Assembly: GCA_023614405.1 (NCBI GenBank)
Contig: CM042697.1
Location: forward strand, 187,425,189 to 187,489,188
Direction: 5' to 3'
Origin: Avena insularis
Taxonomy: Eukaryota > Streptophyta > Magnoliopsida > Poales > Poaceae
Length of the DNA stretch: 64,000 nt
Shown: positions 22,591-35,227 of the stretch, one piece after another
Layout of the letters: each line of letters starts with the position of its first letter
How positions within the stretch are numbered: the first letter of the stretch is position 1
Position numbers and translations under genes: made by a program
Notes under the pieces: model-generated
What the model was told of the DNA's origin: nothing
Databases searched by the model: none
Seen by the model: the letters and a program-made list of their open reading frames with translations, nothing else

Positions 22591-23078
22591 GCGGTCTCGG
22601 TGACTTTAGTCGGCAAGGCCACAGCAGGTTCATGTTTATCCGGAATTTGAATCCATGTCGCCGACTTATCTTTCAGTCGGCTCTTTTTCGAGAGGTTCCT
22701 TGATCACTACATTGTTGATCTTCTAACTCATCCTGGCTTCTTCCGAGTTAAGACTCAAGTTGCCGAGTTATTGTATTCCATACGGGTTATTTTCCTTAGC
22801 TTCTCTCGTATGCTTCGTCCTACGTGTCAATAATCATTGCGCGTTGCCTCATTCTTTGATCCGCTAAAGTAATTACTAACACAAGGACAGTTATCTCTAC
22901 GATGGTAAAGTCTCGTAGTGCCTCTTTGATTACCGCAATGGATGGTGTGGGCGTATTGCCGCCCGTGCCATGTAACCGCTCATACGGCACCACCCAGCGG
23001 TTCCCACCGCACAATACACGTGTGTATGCAGCAACGAACTGTTCCCGCACGATCCCACGACCTTTCGTGGTCTGGGTC
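22591..23078. other. Spacer between Tat-1 purine tract and antisense gene
   Basis: This is noncoding sequence with several CTCGGC/CCGAGT words, leading into the promoter at 23079. It is the upstream region of the plus-strand gene and also the 3' untranslated end of Tat-1 on the minus strand. Confidence 0.6.
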
Positions 23079-23088
23079 AATAAATAGG
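23079..23088 (+). promoter_or_regulatory. TATA-like box of the Tat-1 antisense gene
   Basis: CAATAAATAG lies about 270 bases upstream of the ATG at 23359, followed by a pyrimidine-rich leader typical of a plant 5' untranslated region. Tat-2 has CTATATAAGG at the equivalent place (58094). Confidence 0.55.
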
Positions 23089-23358
23089 GGAGCGAGGCGA
23101 ACCCTCGTTTCACTTTCCCCCCACTCCTTCGTTTTCCTCGTTGCACCGCCACCGCACTGCTCTTCCTCTGCGACCGCGCCACCCCTTTCTTGCACTCTTT
23201 CGCCATGCTGCGTGCCCGCACCGTGTGCTTCCTCCACTCCGGCCGGGCACCGCCGCCTGTGAGCGCGCTTCTCCGCCGCTGTGATGGGTCCTTGTCAATC
23301 TCTCCCTCTCCCCGCTGCTACGAGCACTTCATCTTCCTCCGTTTCTTCCTTGGAATCC

Positions 23359-26300
23359 ATGGCTAGTAGTCAAAGAAACGTCGCCGCCGGTGGAGAAGAA
23401 GATGTCGCCTCTGTCTTCGAATGGGGCTCCTGGCAAGGATCCACTGTGACCGGTAAGGAGGTCGAGTGGCTCATCCGGACTCGCCGGATTCCGTCCGAGG
23501 TAACCTGTAGATTACCCGGCAAGGAGCTCGCCCCTATCGTTGAGCCGGGTGAGTTCATAGTTTTTTCTCGCATTTTGCTAGGGAATTCGATTTACCTCTT
23601 AGCGATTTTGCCAAGGAATTTCTTGAATTCTTCGGCCTCCAGCCTCACCACCTGCCGGCTAATGTCGTTGCCTCCCTTTCCACTTTTATCTCGGCCACGA
23701 AGGGGTATTTTGGCCTCTAGCCTTCTACAGATCTCTGGGCCAAGTTCTTCCAAATTTAGGCCAATATGGTGCCAAATAAGGGCTTGCCCCCTCCGAGAAA
23801 TCTCTTACGCAGTGTGGTGCTGCATATGTAACACCTCGGAAGAAAGCCATCGTCCCCCGAGTCGTGCAAGAAATGGCATAAGTCTTTCTTCTATGTGAAA
23901 AACAAGGGTGCCGAAGACATGATTTGGCTGACGGCCTTCTCTGTCGGCGCGCTCGCTAAGAAGAATTGGGACTTCGACCCGAAGAGGAGTGGTGCTCTTG
24001 CCGAGTCATTCGAGCTTCGACTCAAGGAGCTGACCCATCCCGGGAAATGCAGTGATGACCTCATGGCTGCCTTCATCAGCAACCGAGTCTCCCCGCTCCA
24101 GAAGCGCACACACAAAATCTGCTACATGAGCGGTCATCTGGATCCGAAACCAATTTTCACGGTCGAGCTTGATGATGACCAAATTTGTAGATGCGTCCAG
24201 GCTATCTTCAATACGGAGATGGCCGAGGATTGGAAGTGGGCATGAAGCCCTTCACTCATGACAACCCCCCCCCCAAAGGTAATTAAACTCTGAATCACTT
24301 CATTCGAGTTATGTTTTACCTCGTCTCTATCAAACATCTAAATTCTCTATGTTTCTTTCCTTAGGAATTTGCTGAACAGTCTGCAGAGGACGACGAGATA
24401 CTTTCCCTTCCTTGGAACAAGGATCATGGCACCTCGGATGAGGGCGAGCCTGACTCGGAGGAGTTCATGCAGAATCCTGAGTCTGCTCCCACCCAAACTC
24501 GGGTAAGACTTCGAACCGATCCAACCATGATGAATCGGATGAATGGGAGGTTCTCGAGGTACTTAATGTGGTGCCTCTCTCATGTGCCTATCTGGCTCCT
24601 TTTTCCCCAGCTAATCCGGCTGGGCAGGTGCATGACGTGACTCCCGTTGCTATGGGAGGTCAATGACCGATAAGGAAACACACTGCCACCTTGGATCCTC
24701 CACCTGAGCCTCGCAAGAAACGGATCAAGGTGCCCACCAAGAGGGCTCCCAGGCCTAATGTGCCTTCATCCGTCACCTCGTAAGTGTCCTTAACCGGATT
24801 AGTTTCGTATTTCTTGTTTCTCTCTTTCTTTCTTTGACTTTATTTTTCTAACTATTTTACTTTGGCAGCGCTCCGCTGGTTATCGCTCTGAGCAGCCCTA
24901 GCATGGCCTCCCCTTCACCATCGGCTCGGGAATATGTCCGGGTTCCTAGCCCACCCCAAGGTGAACCTTCTCCCGCGCCGACTAACAGTCCACCTCGGCT
25001 GGAGAAGGCCAATATTGGCGCTGGCGACGACGTAGATACTGCCATGCCGGATCAGCCAACTGATCCGGCCGCGCCCCGCGAGACCACCAAAAGTCAGCAC
25101 ATCGAACCTATGTCTGCTGATGCGTCAGTTGTCTCGGCCTCATCTCAAACTCAAGATCCAGCTCTCCCTGCTCAAGCACCTGTTCCGACATCTTCCGGGT
25201 CTTCCTAGACTTGGCAAGAAGGTGAAGCGCGGCAGACCCTACACTCTAAATCTCAATCTCCTGCGGCTCCCTCAACTACTCAAATTGCAGCTCGGCCCAC
25301 TAAGTCACAACCAGCGGACGATCCATCTGCCAAGTCTAGGAAAGGTGGAGATGCACCAAATCATCTCAGAGGAAAACCGGTGAAACTGCCTCTCAGCCCT
25401 CCATCGCTGATATACTCAATAAGGGCGCCTTTGCCTTTGCCTCTGCCCCATCTACAGGTACACAAATGATACTTCACCAAAGTTCGGCGGCTGCAGCGGT
25501 AGCTAGGAAAGCCCTGGAGGACAAGAGCAAAGTGTTGATGTGCACCTTAAGTGGCGAAATCCTTGGCTCCCTGGCCGAGTATGCTAACAATTGAAATGCT
25601 ACCGACGAGACCGAGGTCAAATCTGTTGCCAATCTAGGATCCAGGAGTTTCACCTCTCCGACATCAGCAACCAGTTACATCTTGCCAGTCGAGTCATCTC
25701 GAGGCTGATGGCAGTTTAGACTCGAATATCCAGCCACCTAGATCTAAATCAAGCTTTACTTGGTTCGGATCTTGTAGTTTAGCTTTGAATATCCTTCTGA
25801 ACTTAATTCTCTGCTTTTTTTCTTTCTCAGATTGCACACAATCGACGCACAGACGAATTCTAGAAGATGCACTTTTCTTATAGGAAATTGCAGCCCAAAT
25901 ACAAGAAAGTGGTGCCCATTCTGCAGAAGACTGGTAAATTTGTTGTCGCCTTATTTCTGACATTTCTTTTTGTGTCGATCTAGCGGAGCTAACTTTTCAT
26001 TCGCCCTTGCGCAGCCAACATGGACATCAGGAACAAGGCGCTTACCGAGAAAGTCGCCAAGCTCGAAAGTAACTCGGATGTTTTACACCGGGATTTCATT
26101 TATTGCATTTTTTCTATTACGAAGTATCTCATGATCTTTATCTTGGCTCAGCCGAATTAAAAGGTCTTGCAGAATCTCATCAAGAGTGCATTTCTATGCC
26201 TAATATGATTCTGCATTTTCTCGAACAAGCAGGGGATCATTCAGCCAAGCTGAAGGAAAATGACGATGAAATAGCTCGGCTTCGTGTCGAGGTTGAGGCC

Positions 26301-27352
26301 CTGATGAAAACTCAAAATTCTGAACTGGGCAAGCTAGACCAAAATTTCTCTAAGGAGAAAAACCGAATGACCCTTCAGCTTGAACAGGGCAAGGAGCTCC
26401 TCAACACTGCCGAGGCCATGACCAAATCCTGCCAGTACGAGCTTGCGAGGGTGGATAGGAAACATGCTGGTTGGAGATCCGACCTTGCCAAGATCATCAA
26501 GTTCATCCACAGTGAGTTTTTTTGCTTATCTCATGATTCATTTCCAGATTATTCTTATCATCTTTTACTGACTCGTATTTTGCTTCCTCTTTAGACAACT
26601 TCCCAGAGTGTAAAGTCCAGAGCGCTAAGTGCGTGGAAGCCTCTCGTCTCCACCAAGGTGAGACCAATGAGCCGAAGCGTGAGTAATCAATGGAGGATTA
26701 CTTGGTCAGCATCGGTGCTACCACTAATCCCATGGAGGAATTTGGCATGGATCTCATCGATGTGGCCATCCGAGTGCTGCATGTGCTCTAGCCGAATGAG
26801 CCAAAACTGACTCGCATGGGAGCGCTTGTCGAGAAGTTAATGGACTATGACTCGCAGCTCAACCTCTAGAGGGAATCTGCAGCGCGAGTTGGTGCTGGTA
26901 CGATGTTGTCCTTCGTACTCTCTTGGTACGAAGGCATCTACCTAGACACCTTGTATAACCTTCACACTGGCTCGTGCTGGACGACTAATCTGGATCATAT
27001 TGCACGCCGACAAGCCCGTGCCCATCAACTCATCCAATATGTAATTGTGCATGGATGGAATGAGGGGCCGAGTTTCCTTCTGGATGATATTGAAGAAGAT
27101 GTCAAGGCAGAAAACGATGATGACTCCGAGGAAGATGCCAGCAACAAGGAAGAAGACATGGAAGAAGAGGTTGGAAGCTCGGATGAGCATGAAGAGAAAT
27201 CGGCTCCTAAAGTCGAGGCCGAGGCCGGAATTTCTCATGGAGCGTCCGAGGATGCCTCCATTGAGGCCGAGGATCATACCTCAGAGGCGCCAGCCTCGGA
27301 ATCTTCTTCTCCCCCACCTGCTACTGATGATCCAACACCAACTACTCCTTAA
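23359..27352 (+). pseudogene. Tat-1 antisense gene, 'putative gypsy type transposon' (Transposase_28-like), broken
   Basis: The gene is on the strand opposite to Pol, between Pol and the 3' LTR. The N-terminal domain starts MASSQRNVAAGGEEDV at 23359 and continues EWLIRTRRIP and EPGEFIVF. I recognise it as the family Pfam calls Transposase_28, common in grass Tat elements. A one-base shift near 23572 moves the domain to another frame (EFLEFFGLQPHHLP), with stops near 23719 and 23755 and further shifts before FYVKNKG (about 23895). A one-base loss near 24238 ends that frame. Introns fit GT-AG at 24279-24364 and near 24781-24869. A Pro/Ser-rich part (24903-25208), a coiled coil (26100-26515) and an acidic Glu/Asp-rich tail (26903-27352, EEDMEEEVGSSDE) follow. 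The function of the family is unknown. Exon limits after 25200 are uncertain. Confidence 0.8.
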
Positions 27353-28090
27353 GCGCTATGAACTTAACATTTTATTAATTCCTCGGTATGCCGGGCTCCA
27401 TATGTAAGATACAATAATTTTTCAACTACTAAGTATGTAAATATTAAACCCTTTTGGGCGTAGTCCCCGAGTTTCATATTTCTTGTTCTCTCAAATTTGT
27501 CATTCGGCCAGCGTCTACCATTTTTTGGATTTTCGACTTATGGGTCCGAGCTTAACAAACCGAATTAACAATATTTATAAATTTGGAGAATCGGCTCAAA
27601 ATGATCTCATAACATAATTATATAATTTAAATACAAGGGTTAGATAAAACACGAGTCATCTCACGCATCTTTCCCTCCTTAGTTGTTTTTTAGGTGTTCA
27701 ACAACTTCCGGCTTTTCTCTTGCTTGCTATGAAGCCTATTTTTTGGAAAGCAGCAAGTCGAAGAGTTGGTCTTTGGTGCCGACACATTACTAACTCAGCT
27801 TTTGGATAGGGAAATTTAAGCTAGCCAACATATATAAAGATAGATGCATAAGAGGCAATTTTATTAAGGAAGTCCCCGAGTTACAGCTCGAGGTGTCGAG
27901 GTTTCATTCATCAGCTCATTGCCGGCATATAATCAGACATATGTGAGTTTGAGATACAATTCACTTCGGCTAGGTGTAAAACAGACAAAGTAAAGATACA
28001 TTCCATGGCCTCTTTGATTCTTCACCTTACATGTCCACCTTATTTTTCTCTTGTGCTTGAGCATCTATAAGATAATATGCAGTGCTTTGC
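27353..28090. other. Region between the antisense gene and the Tat-1 integrase end
   Basis: It holds the 3' flank of the plus-strand gene and the 3' end of Pol on the other strand. The word AGTCCCCGAG occurs at 27462 and 27871; the same word recurs in Tat-2. No further coding is seen. Confidence 0.6.
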
Positions 28091-28631
28091 TCACGATAAA
28101 TGGACCCTCCCATGGAGGTGATAGTTTACGCATGCCAGCACTGCGTTGCATGACCCGAAGCACCAAATCTTCCTCTTGAAAGACTCGGGGATTACTTTCT
28201 TGCTATGATAGTGTCTTATTTTCTGTTGATACACGGCAGATCTGTACAAAGCCAATTCCCTAGCTTCTTCGAGTAGATCAACATCATTTTGTCGGGATAT
28301 CTTATTCACTTCGACTTCTGTGTAATGGGTGAATTTAGAAGAATCATGCACTATGTCGGCTAGTAATACAGCTTCTGCCCCATATACCAGAAAAAATGCG
28401 TATAGCCTGTTGATCGATTCGGAGTTGTCCTTAGGCTCCATAACACGACAGGCAGCTCCTCGATCCAACACTCCGCTGATCTTTGCAGTGGATAAATGAG
28501 TCGGGGTTTTATCTCGGACATTACTAGTCTGTTGGATCTTTCCACTTGCCCGTTCGATGCGGGATGTGCGACTGACGCAATATCGAGTCTTATCATATTT
28601 TCTTGGCAGAATTGAGCAAATGCTCCCTCGG
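28091..28631 (-). pseudogene. Tat-1 integrase, C-terminal half
   Basis: Minus-strand reading: FAEGAFAQFCQENMIRLDI, then SNGQVERSNRLVM with the third catalytic residue (Glu) intact, ELPVVLWSLRTTPNRSTGY, and YGAEAVLLADIV. Two overlapping frames (28360-28764 and 28091-28471) are needed, so there is a frameshift near 28400. The N-terminal half lies 11.4 kb away at 40017 onward because the chromovirus inserted inside the second catalytic motif. The family role is joining cDNA to the genome. Confidence 0.88.
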
Positions 28632-28636
28632 CAAAA
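28632..28636. repeat. Target-site duplication CAAAA, left copy
   Basis: CAAAA directly precedes the TG at 28637 and is repeated exactly at 40012-40016 after the CA terminus. Confidence 0.92.
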
Positions 28637-31600
28637 TGTAACAGTCCAAGTTTGTAATATATGTAATTAGTACTTAAGCATTGCATGCATATATGCATGT
28701 GAGCAAGTGTTGAACAAACGCAAACTTTAAACCCTAGCTTTCTCTCTCTAATAAACCGTTTCAAGGTGGTTTGAATTTGAAAAAATACAAAATAATGGAA
28801 CCCAAATGGATTACAAGGGCCTCCGTGTGTTTCAAATAATGTTTTAAGCTTCTAGTATTTTTGAATTATACAAATCAGAAAAAGGAATTGAAATACAATT
28901 GGAAAAGAGTATAATAGAAAAAAAACAGTTTCACAAAAAAAGGAGTAGCAGCAGCCGATGGGCCGTGGCCCATCTCTCCTCTCCCTCTCCCTGCCACCGC
29001 GAGCAATAGCCAGCAGCCCAGCTTGGCCCACCCGGGGCCCAATAGCCGGCATGTACCGCTTGAGCGGTTTTCGTCATCTTCGTCCTCGACGGCGAGCACC
29101 TGTGTGTCACCGCCGACGACGTCGATCTCCACCGCCCGCATTGCACCATCCATCGATCTCCTGGGGAGGATAAGGTCGCCGCGATGGTGCCCTTGCTCTC
29201 CCTATCCACTTTCCCCTCCCTCCCTCTCTCTCGCTGGCTCTCTCCCGTGCAAGCCCGAACCCTAGCCCTCCATGGCCGCCGCCTGGCCTCCCCGAGCTTC
29301 GTTGACACCGCCACGAGCTCCGTCTGGACGTGAGCTTCCTCCTCCCCAATCGGTCGCATCGACCTCTTCTTCCTCGGCACCGACGAGCTCCTCCACGCAT
29401 CTCGCCGTCATTCCGAGCTCCGCCATGCCTCGTCGTCGACCCCTTCAGCTCGAGGGTGAGCACGCGGTCCTCCTGGACCACATCTTCGTCTCTCTCCCCC
29501 TCTATATCTCGCGCGCGCTGTCGATCTGCGAGCGCTGCCGTCTCCGCTCGTCGCAGGCCAAGCTGCGATGACCCAATCCCAGCGGCGACGCCACCATAGG
29601 GTCCGTCTCACTACGCTGGTTCGAGTAGGCTAGGTCTGGTAGCCTCGCGTGCCCTCCTCAGCCGTCTCCGGCCGTTGTTTGATGTGTTGTCCGGCGAGCC
29701 CGCGTGGCGCCGACGTGGTGCCTGTGTGTCGCCGCGTGTTGCTGGTGTGATCTGACAGTGTGGCTCGCTGAGGTGGCAGTGACGTGGGCCTGGGCCCGTC
29801 TGTAAGTGTCTGTGGGTAGGTTTAGATGCAATGATAAAAGTATCTAGCCCTGCTATGACGTCAGCCTGATGCAGTAAATGTTTTTAATTGATTAAATAAT
29901 TCCAGAAATTGATATAAGTCTTGTAAAATCAATAACAAAAGATTTATAAGTCAGAAAGATTTATAAGTCAGAAAAAATTGATTTCGGACCCCGAGTTAGG
30001 GTTTTCACCCCTCGAAACCCCATTTAAACTGTCACGCCTGTCTTAGGTTTTAATTTCAATGCAATTTTAACTTCTCATATCATCATCCATGCTTGAGCAT
30101 TGCATCGATGCCGTATCTTGATTGTAGCCTTTCTTTTCGGTATTGGTTCTTCATGATAGGATCCGAGCCTAAGTTTAAAATCAACAACACTGAAGATCTA
30201 TACATGTCTACTAACGGACAAGGCAAGCGTAGCTTATCATTCTGAACCTACTTTTACAAAGTATATTATTTTATTACTATGATGCACACGATTCCAATGT
30301 GGTCTTTTGTCAGTATTTAGTGTTACCTATCTACTGCCCAGTTTCCCTTTTGTAGTCTTATACTCCTGATCCACTGCTCCTAGCATACCTAGGTCTGGCA
30401 TTTGAGTGTTGCTAGAGCTTTGCTGATCGACAGCTTAGCCATGCATAGTAACAACGTGTGATCTGTCTGAATGATGAACCAGAGATGCTGGTGAGTCTAG
30501 AAAGTTAGGAGATGGTGACATCATCGAAGGAGTTAACTAAACATGCTAAGGCTTGTATGGAACGCCATGTTGGGTGTGGTTTTTGTAGTCCCATGCTCGC
30601 CACCTCTAGGAACTGAGTTCTTGCCTTTGGAACCGAGATGAGCATACAACTACACGGGGCTTGGGAACCCCTCGACTGACTAACTTGCCTAGTAGATTCC
30701 ATGAGTCACATAGTTCGGGCTTTCCATTTCGCATACGCATTGAAAATATTTTCGAAAGAGGAGTTGATGGAGGTGCATCATAACAGGTTGCTTGGGGTCG
30801 ATGGAGCCCCTGGTGAACCAACCTCGCCTCACATCTTTAGGGACCAGCTTCGGGACTTGGCCCGTTACGGCGGAACTATCCCTAGGGCATGACTCATGGT
30901 CTCGGCGAAAGCAAGGTAAAGTTTATGGTCACCCACCCTCTGTCGGCCTTCCAAGGAAGAGGGCTAATAATATTTGGCATTAAGAATCGGTTGGTACGTG
31001 TGGGTAAAGTTGTACACCGCTGCAGGGTATTAATCTTTTTGAAAAGCCGTGTTCACAGTTATGAATGCTTGGTGACCAGATTCTAAGATCATAGATAAAT
31101 TAACCATTATAAAACTTGTTGATCCACGTGTGCTTTAGGATGCTTCCTCTGGGTTGAGGGGGTGATCCTAGATAGAAGGTTCTGATAAAGCTGGTGGTTA
31201 TCAAGATATGATGAACAAGATGAAGAAGTCATTATCTTATTCCTTTTAAAAGATTCTGATTAGATGAGCCTCTTCTTTCTCTTGTTTACAAATAAAGATT
31301 GCTTTACACAAAAATAAATCCATAGAAAGCCTATATGGACAGATCATGTAGACACTAGGTTAACTAAGTCTTGCGGAGTACATTCTCTTACTCAACCTTG
31401 CGCCATTGTTATTTTTCTATAGATGATCTAGTTGCGACTGAAGGTGTCTTCTACGTAGACATCAACGAGTAGTTGGGGGTCCCAGTTAGTAGCCTGAGGA
31501 CTATGGGATGGACGTCGCTTCTGTTTATGGCCTCTTAGGCCCTTTGCTAAGTTTTTGTGTAGAATAACATAATTTGCTTCCGCTGTGCGATATAATGTTG

Positions 31601-31785
31601 GGTCTATGAACTCTGGTTTGTAATAACTGTAATATCATACTCTGTTAAGATTTTAAACTTATGTTGTTGAATCCCTAAGTTCTATAATTTTACCGAATCA
31701 TACTATGATCTTCCGTTCTTGGAGTTGAGATTATCTTAGATAGTGATCTGAGGTTAGTTTAACACTAATCCCGGGGGGTGTTACA
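28637..31785 (+). repeat. 5' LTR of the chromovirus
   Basis: It starts TGTAACAGTCCAAG and ends GGGGTGTTACA, directly before the primer site. Its layout is an AT-rich start, a GC-rich block (28950-29760) and an AT-rich tail. It has a 17-base perfect tandem duplication at 29941-29974 where the 3' LTR has about 140 extra bases. Open frames in the GC-rich block (such as 29272-29599) are not conserved genes. Confidence 0.93.
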
Positions 31786-31790
31786 GGTTT

Positions 31791-31802
31791 TGGTATCAGA
31801 GC
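31791..31802 (+). other. Primer binding site, tRNA-iMet type
   Basis: TGGTATCAGAGC lies five bases after the LTR end. Confidence 0.92.
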
Positions 31803-32266
31803 AAGACTGCCTGTAGGAAACCCTTTTATTGGTCAATGTTGAGTCTAGAAGTTAATAAAACTATTTTAAAGATAAAAAATATTTGCAGAAATTCTAACTA
31901 GGATTCTTTTTACTCCTTATCTGGTGTGTTTCTGATGTTGGAGTCTTCTTACCTTATTTGGTTTGAAAAGGTTTTCATTTCTTACCTCTTATCTCAAAAC
32001 TTTTAGGATCATGGTTTAGGGGTTGTTTTTCTAAAGTACTCTGTACCTGGTTGCTATTCCCAGAGTTTCAAGACATCTCAGTTTTTCTTGGTGTGTAACA
32101 TCTTAGCATTCCATTGTCATGGTTTGTAAGTCAGCTGGTTAGTGTATACATTAGTATGCTTTGATACTACTATGCTTGATAAGATGATATTATATCAAGT
32201 ACTCATTGTTCATCTTTCCGTCTTGTTCCTTTGAATCCCTTGTCTAACCCTTTTCGTTCTTTTAGG
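31803..32266 (+). other. Chromovirus 5' leader
   Basis: Noncoding leader between primer site and Gag start. Pyrimidine-rich sequence ending TTTTAGG precedes the Gag ATG at 32267. Confidence 0.65.
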
Positions 32267-33300
32267 ATGGGTGATACCTCTCGTGCCCGTACCCGTGCTC
32301 ATGCTCGTGGTGCTGCAAATGACGGTGAATCTTCCAACCTTCCTACACCGCCGTCCATGGTTCAACTCATGGCCATGTATGAAACCAACTGTGTTGACAA
32401 CATGAGGCTCCTTGAAAGGATTGAGCGCAACACTGCTCAACACCAGAACAATCAAGTTGGTATCAAGGAGTTCACACGTCTCACTCCGCTAGTTTTCAGT
32501 TATTCCACTGAGCCACTTGATGTAGACTACTGGCTTTGCACTATGGAGCGCAAACTTCAGGTTGGTCATGTTGCTCTAGCTGATTGGGTGACTTTTGCTG
32601 CCTATCATCTAGAGGGAGCAGCTAACTCCTGGTGGGAAAATTTCTTGGCAATGAAAGAAGCTCGACATGTTGTTACATGGCAAGAGTTGTGAAGCCTTCC
32701 GAGCTTATCATATGCCGGAAGGTCTGATGGATTAGAAGAGGGGGGAGTTCCTCAAGCTGAAGCAGGGCACTGGTTCTGTGTGTGAATACCAGCGCAACTT
32801 CAATTGTCTTGCCTGTTATGCTACTGGAGAGGTCTCCACTGATGCTAAGAAGCAAGCTCTGTTCCGCAAGGGACTGGATCCTGAGTTTCGTCGTGATATC
32901 CACCTCATGGACTTTGGTAACTTCCAAGGTCTTGTCAACAAGGCTATGAACGCCGAGAGTGGAAAGGTGGAGTATGACAAAACCCATAAGCGTCCTCATG
33001 AGGGGTACAACAAGGATGGTTCTAGCAATAAGAAGCGTCATGTCTTCGTGCCTTACAGTGTTGTGCCACGTGCTCCTTATACCTCAAGGTCTTTTGGTTA
33101 TGCTCCTCGTCCGAATGCTACCTCAAACAATGCTGGTGGATCAAACTACCCTCCTGCTGGCAATGCATCAGGTTTTATATGTTTCAACTGTCGCCAGCCC
33201 GGCCACTATGCAAAGGAGTATCCCCAAAAGAATGCCGCTGAGAAGGCACCACCACCAAAGAAGAATGATAAGTACCAAGGTGCTGGAAGAGGTCGCCTGA
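32267..33300 (+). pseudogene. Chromovirus Gag
   Basis: It begins MGDTSRARTRAHARGAAND at 32267 (the upstream Met at 32231 is in frame but precedes the usual start). The retrotransposon Gag core is readable: VDYWLCTMERKLQVGH, EGAANSWWENFL, then after a frameshift near 32690 EAFRAYHMPEGLMD, a stop, and [12 protein letters not shown]. The zinc knuckle is [14 protein letters not shown], where the last Cys is Tyr (codon 33219-33221). Gag would build the particle; the missing Cys would weaken zinc binding. Confidence 0.9.
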
Positions 33301-34469
33301 TCCATATTTCCGCTGAGGAGGCTCAGGAAGATCCAAGCGTCATCATGGGTACGCTTCGTATCAATCAAATTCCAGCTAAAGTTTTGTTTGATTCTGGAGC
33401 ATCACATACATTCCTGTCACAAGCTTTTGCTCAAATGCATGGGATAAGTTTTGAGGGGTTGTCCGTTCCTCTATGGGTTCAATCTCCTGGTTCTAGTTGG
33501 TGTTCTCATGGAAATCTAATCGAAGTTGCATTTCAACTTTTCCCCACTTCTTTGATCGCCCTCAAGTCAACTGATATTGACATCATTTTGGGCATGGACA
33601 GGTTGACCCGCTATCAAGCTATCCTCAATTGCACAACCAAGTATGTGACTATGACTAGTCCTGCTGGCATAACAGTCAAGTATTCGACTATAGGGTCACT
33701 ATCTCCTTCAGTTGTTTCTATCCCTGAAGCAGAATTGTATGCTCTTGAAGTTCTACCTCCACTGGAGATTCAAGATGTCTCTATGGTCTATGCATTCCCG
33801 GATGTCTGTCCTGAGGAGTTGCCTGGCATGCCACCTGATCGAAGTGTGGAGTTTGTCATAGAGTTAGCTCCTGGAACTGCTCCTGTTTCTAAAAGACCCT
33901 ATCGTATGCCTCCTCATGAGCTAGTAGAGTTGAAGAAGCAATTAGAGGAGTTAGAAGGAAAAGGATACATTCATCCCAACACATCTTCTTGGGGATGTCC
34001 TACCATCTTTGTTAAGAAGCGGGATACTAATATACCATGTCTGGTTGTGGATTATCGCCCACTCAATGTTGTGACTATCAAGAATAAGTATCCCCTCCCT
34101 AGGATCAACGATCTCTTTGATCAGTTAAGTGGTGCCACTGTCTTTTCCAAAATGAATTTGAGGTCAGGGTATCACCAGATAAAGATCCGTAAGGAAGATA
34201 TTCCAAAGACTGCTTTCACCACTCGTTATGGTCTTTACGAGTACACCGTCATGTCCTTTGGTCTTACCAATGCTCCAGCCACTTTTATGTGGCTTATGAA
34301 CTCTATCTTCATGGAGTATCTTGACAAGTTCATCATGGTCTACATCGATGATATTCTGGTCTATTCCAAGACTGAAGAAGAGCACGCTGAACATCTTCGT
34401 TTTGTGTTGACAAAACTTCGAGAACATCGTCTCTATGCCAAGTTCTCCAAATGTGAGTTTTGGTTATAA
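33301..34469 (+). pseudogene. Chromovirus protease and RT, motif A Asp replaced
   Basis: Protease motif [13 protein letters not shown] is near 33390. The RT starts about 33830 ([20 protein letters not shown]) and includes [63 protein letters not shown] and [19 protein letters not shown]. In motif A the catalytic Asp is Asn (codon AAT at 34155-34157), although the YIDD box is intact. The frame ends with TAA at 34467-34469, inside the RT thumb. Confidence 0.92.
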
Positions 34470-35227
34470 GAGATCGTATTCCTTGGTCATGTTGTTTCCG
34501 CCAAAGCGGTTGCTGTTATTCCAGATAAGGTCCAAACTATCCTTGACTGGGAGTCTCCTAAATACATAAAGGATGTCCGAAGTTTTCTCAGGATGGCTGG
34601 TTATTACCGTCGGTTCATCGAGAACTTCTCTAGGATTGCAAAGCCGATGACTGATATTCTTAAGAAGGATAAGAAGTTTGAATGGTCTGATAAGGCTGAA
34701 GAAAGCTTCCAGATGTTGAAAACCAAGTTAAGAACTGCTCCGGTACTGGTTCTCGCACACACTAGCAAGACTTTGTTGTCTTCTGTGATGCTTCTCACCA
34801 AGGTCTCGGCTGTATGTTAATGCAAGATGTACCTGTGGTGGCTTATGCCTCCCGTCAGCTAAAACCACATGAGAACAACTACCCAAATCATGATCTTGAT
34901 CTTGCAGCTGTTGTTCATGCTCTTAAGCAATGGCGACATTACCTTCTTGGTAGTCGTTGCGAGTTATACTCGGATATTCAGAGTCTGAAGTATCTTTTCA
35001 CACAACCAGATCTGAATCTCAGGAAAAGAAGATGGTTGGAACTCATCAAAGACTATGATTTGGGTCTCAACTATCAACCTGTCAAAGCCAATGTTGTTGC
35101 TGATGTGCTGAGGCGTAAATCTTATTGCAACACCCTAATGATCAAACAAGCTCAACCTTCTCTTCATGAGGAATTTGCTCAACTGAATCTTGAAGTAGCT
35201 CCTCGTGGATACCTTTCTACTCTTTAA
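34470..35227 (+). pseudogene. Chromovirus RT thumb and RNase H
   Basis: The frame continues after the stop: EIVFLGHVVSAK, RMAGYYRRFIENFSRIAKPM, WSDKAEESFQMLK. A one-base loss near 34765 shifts into a second frame with the RNase H part ([19 protein letters not shown], then [19 protein letters not shown]). The stop TAA at 35225-35227 interrupts the link to integrase. RNase H removes the RNA strand during cDNA synthesis. Confidence 0.88.

Noticed and set aside
22820..23298. Minus-strand frames opposite the antisense gene leader
   Set aside because: Arg/Gly-rich shadows of a C/T-rich leader; the plus strand has the better explanation.
29107..29611. GC-rich open frames on both strands in the chromovirus LTR (also 37095-37857)
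   Set aside because: They are not conserved between the two LTRs and are in the untranslated GC-rich block.
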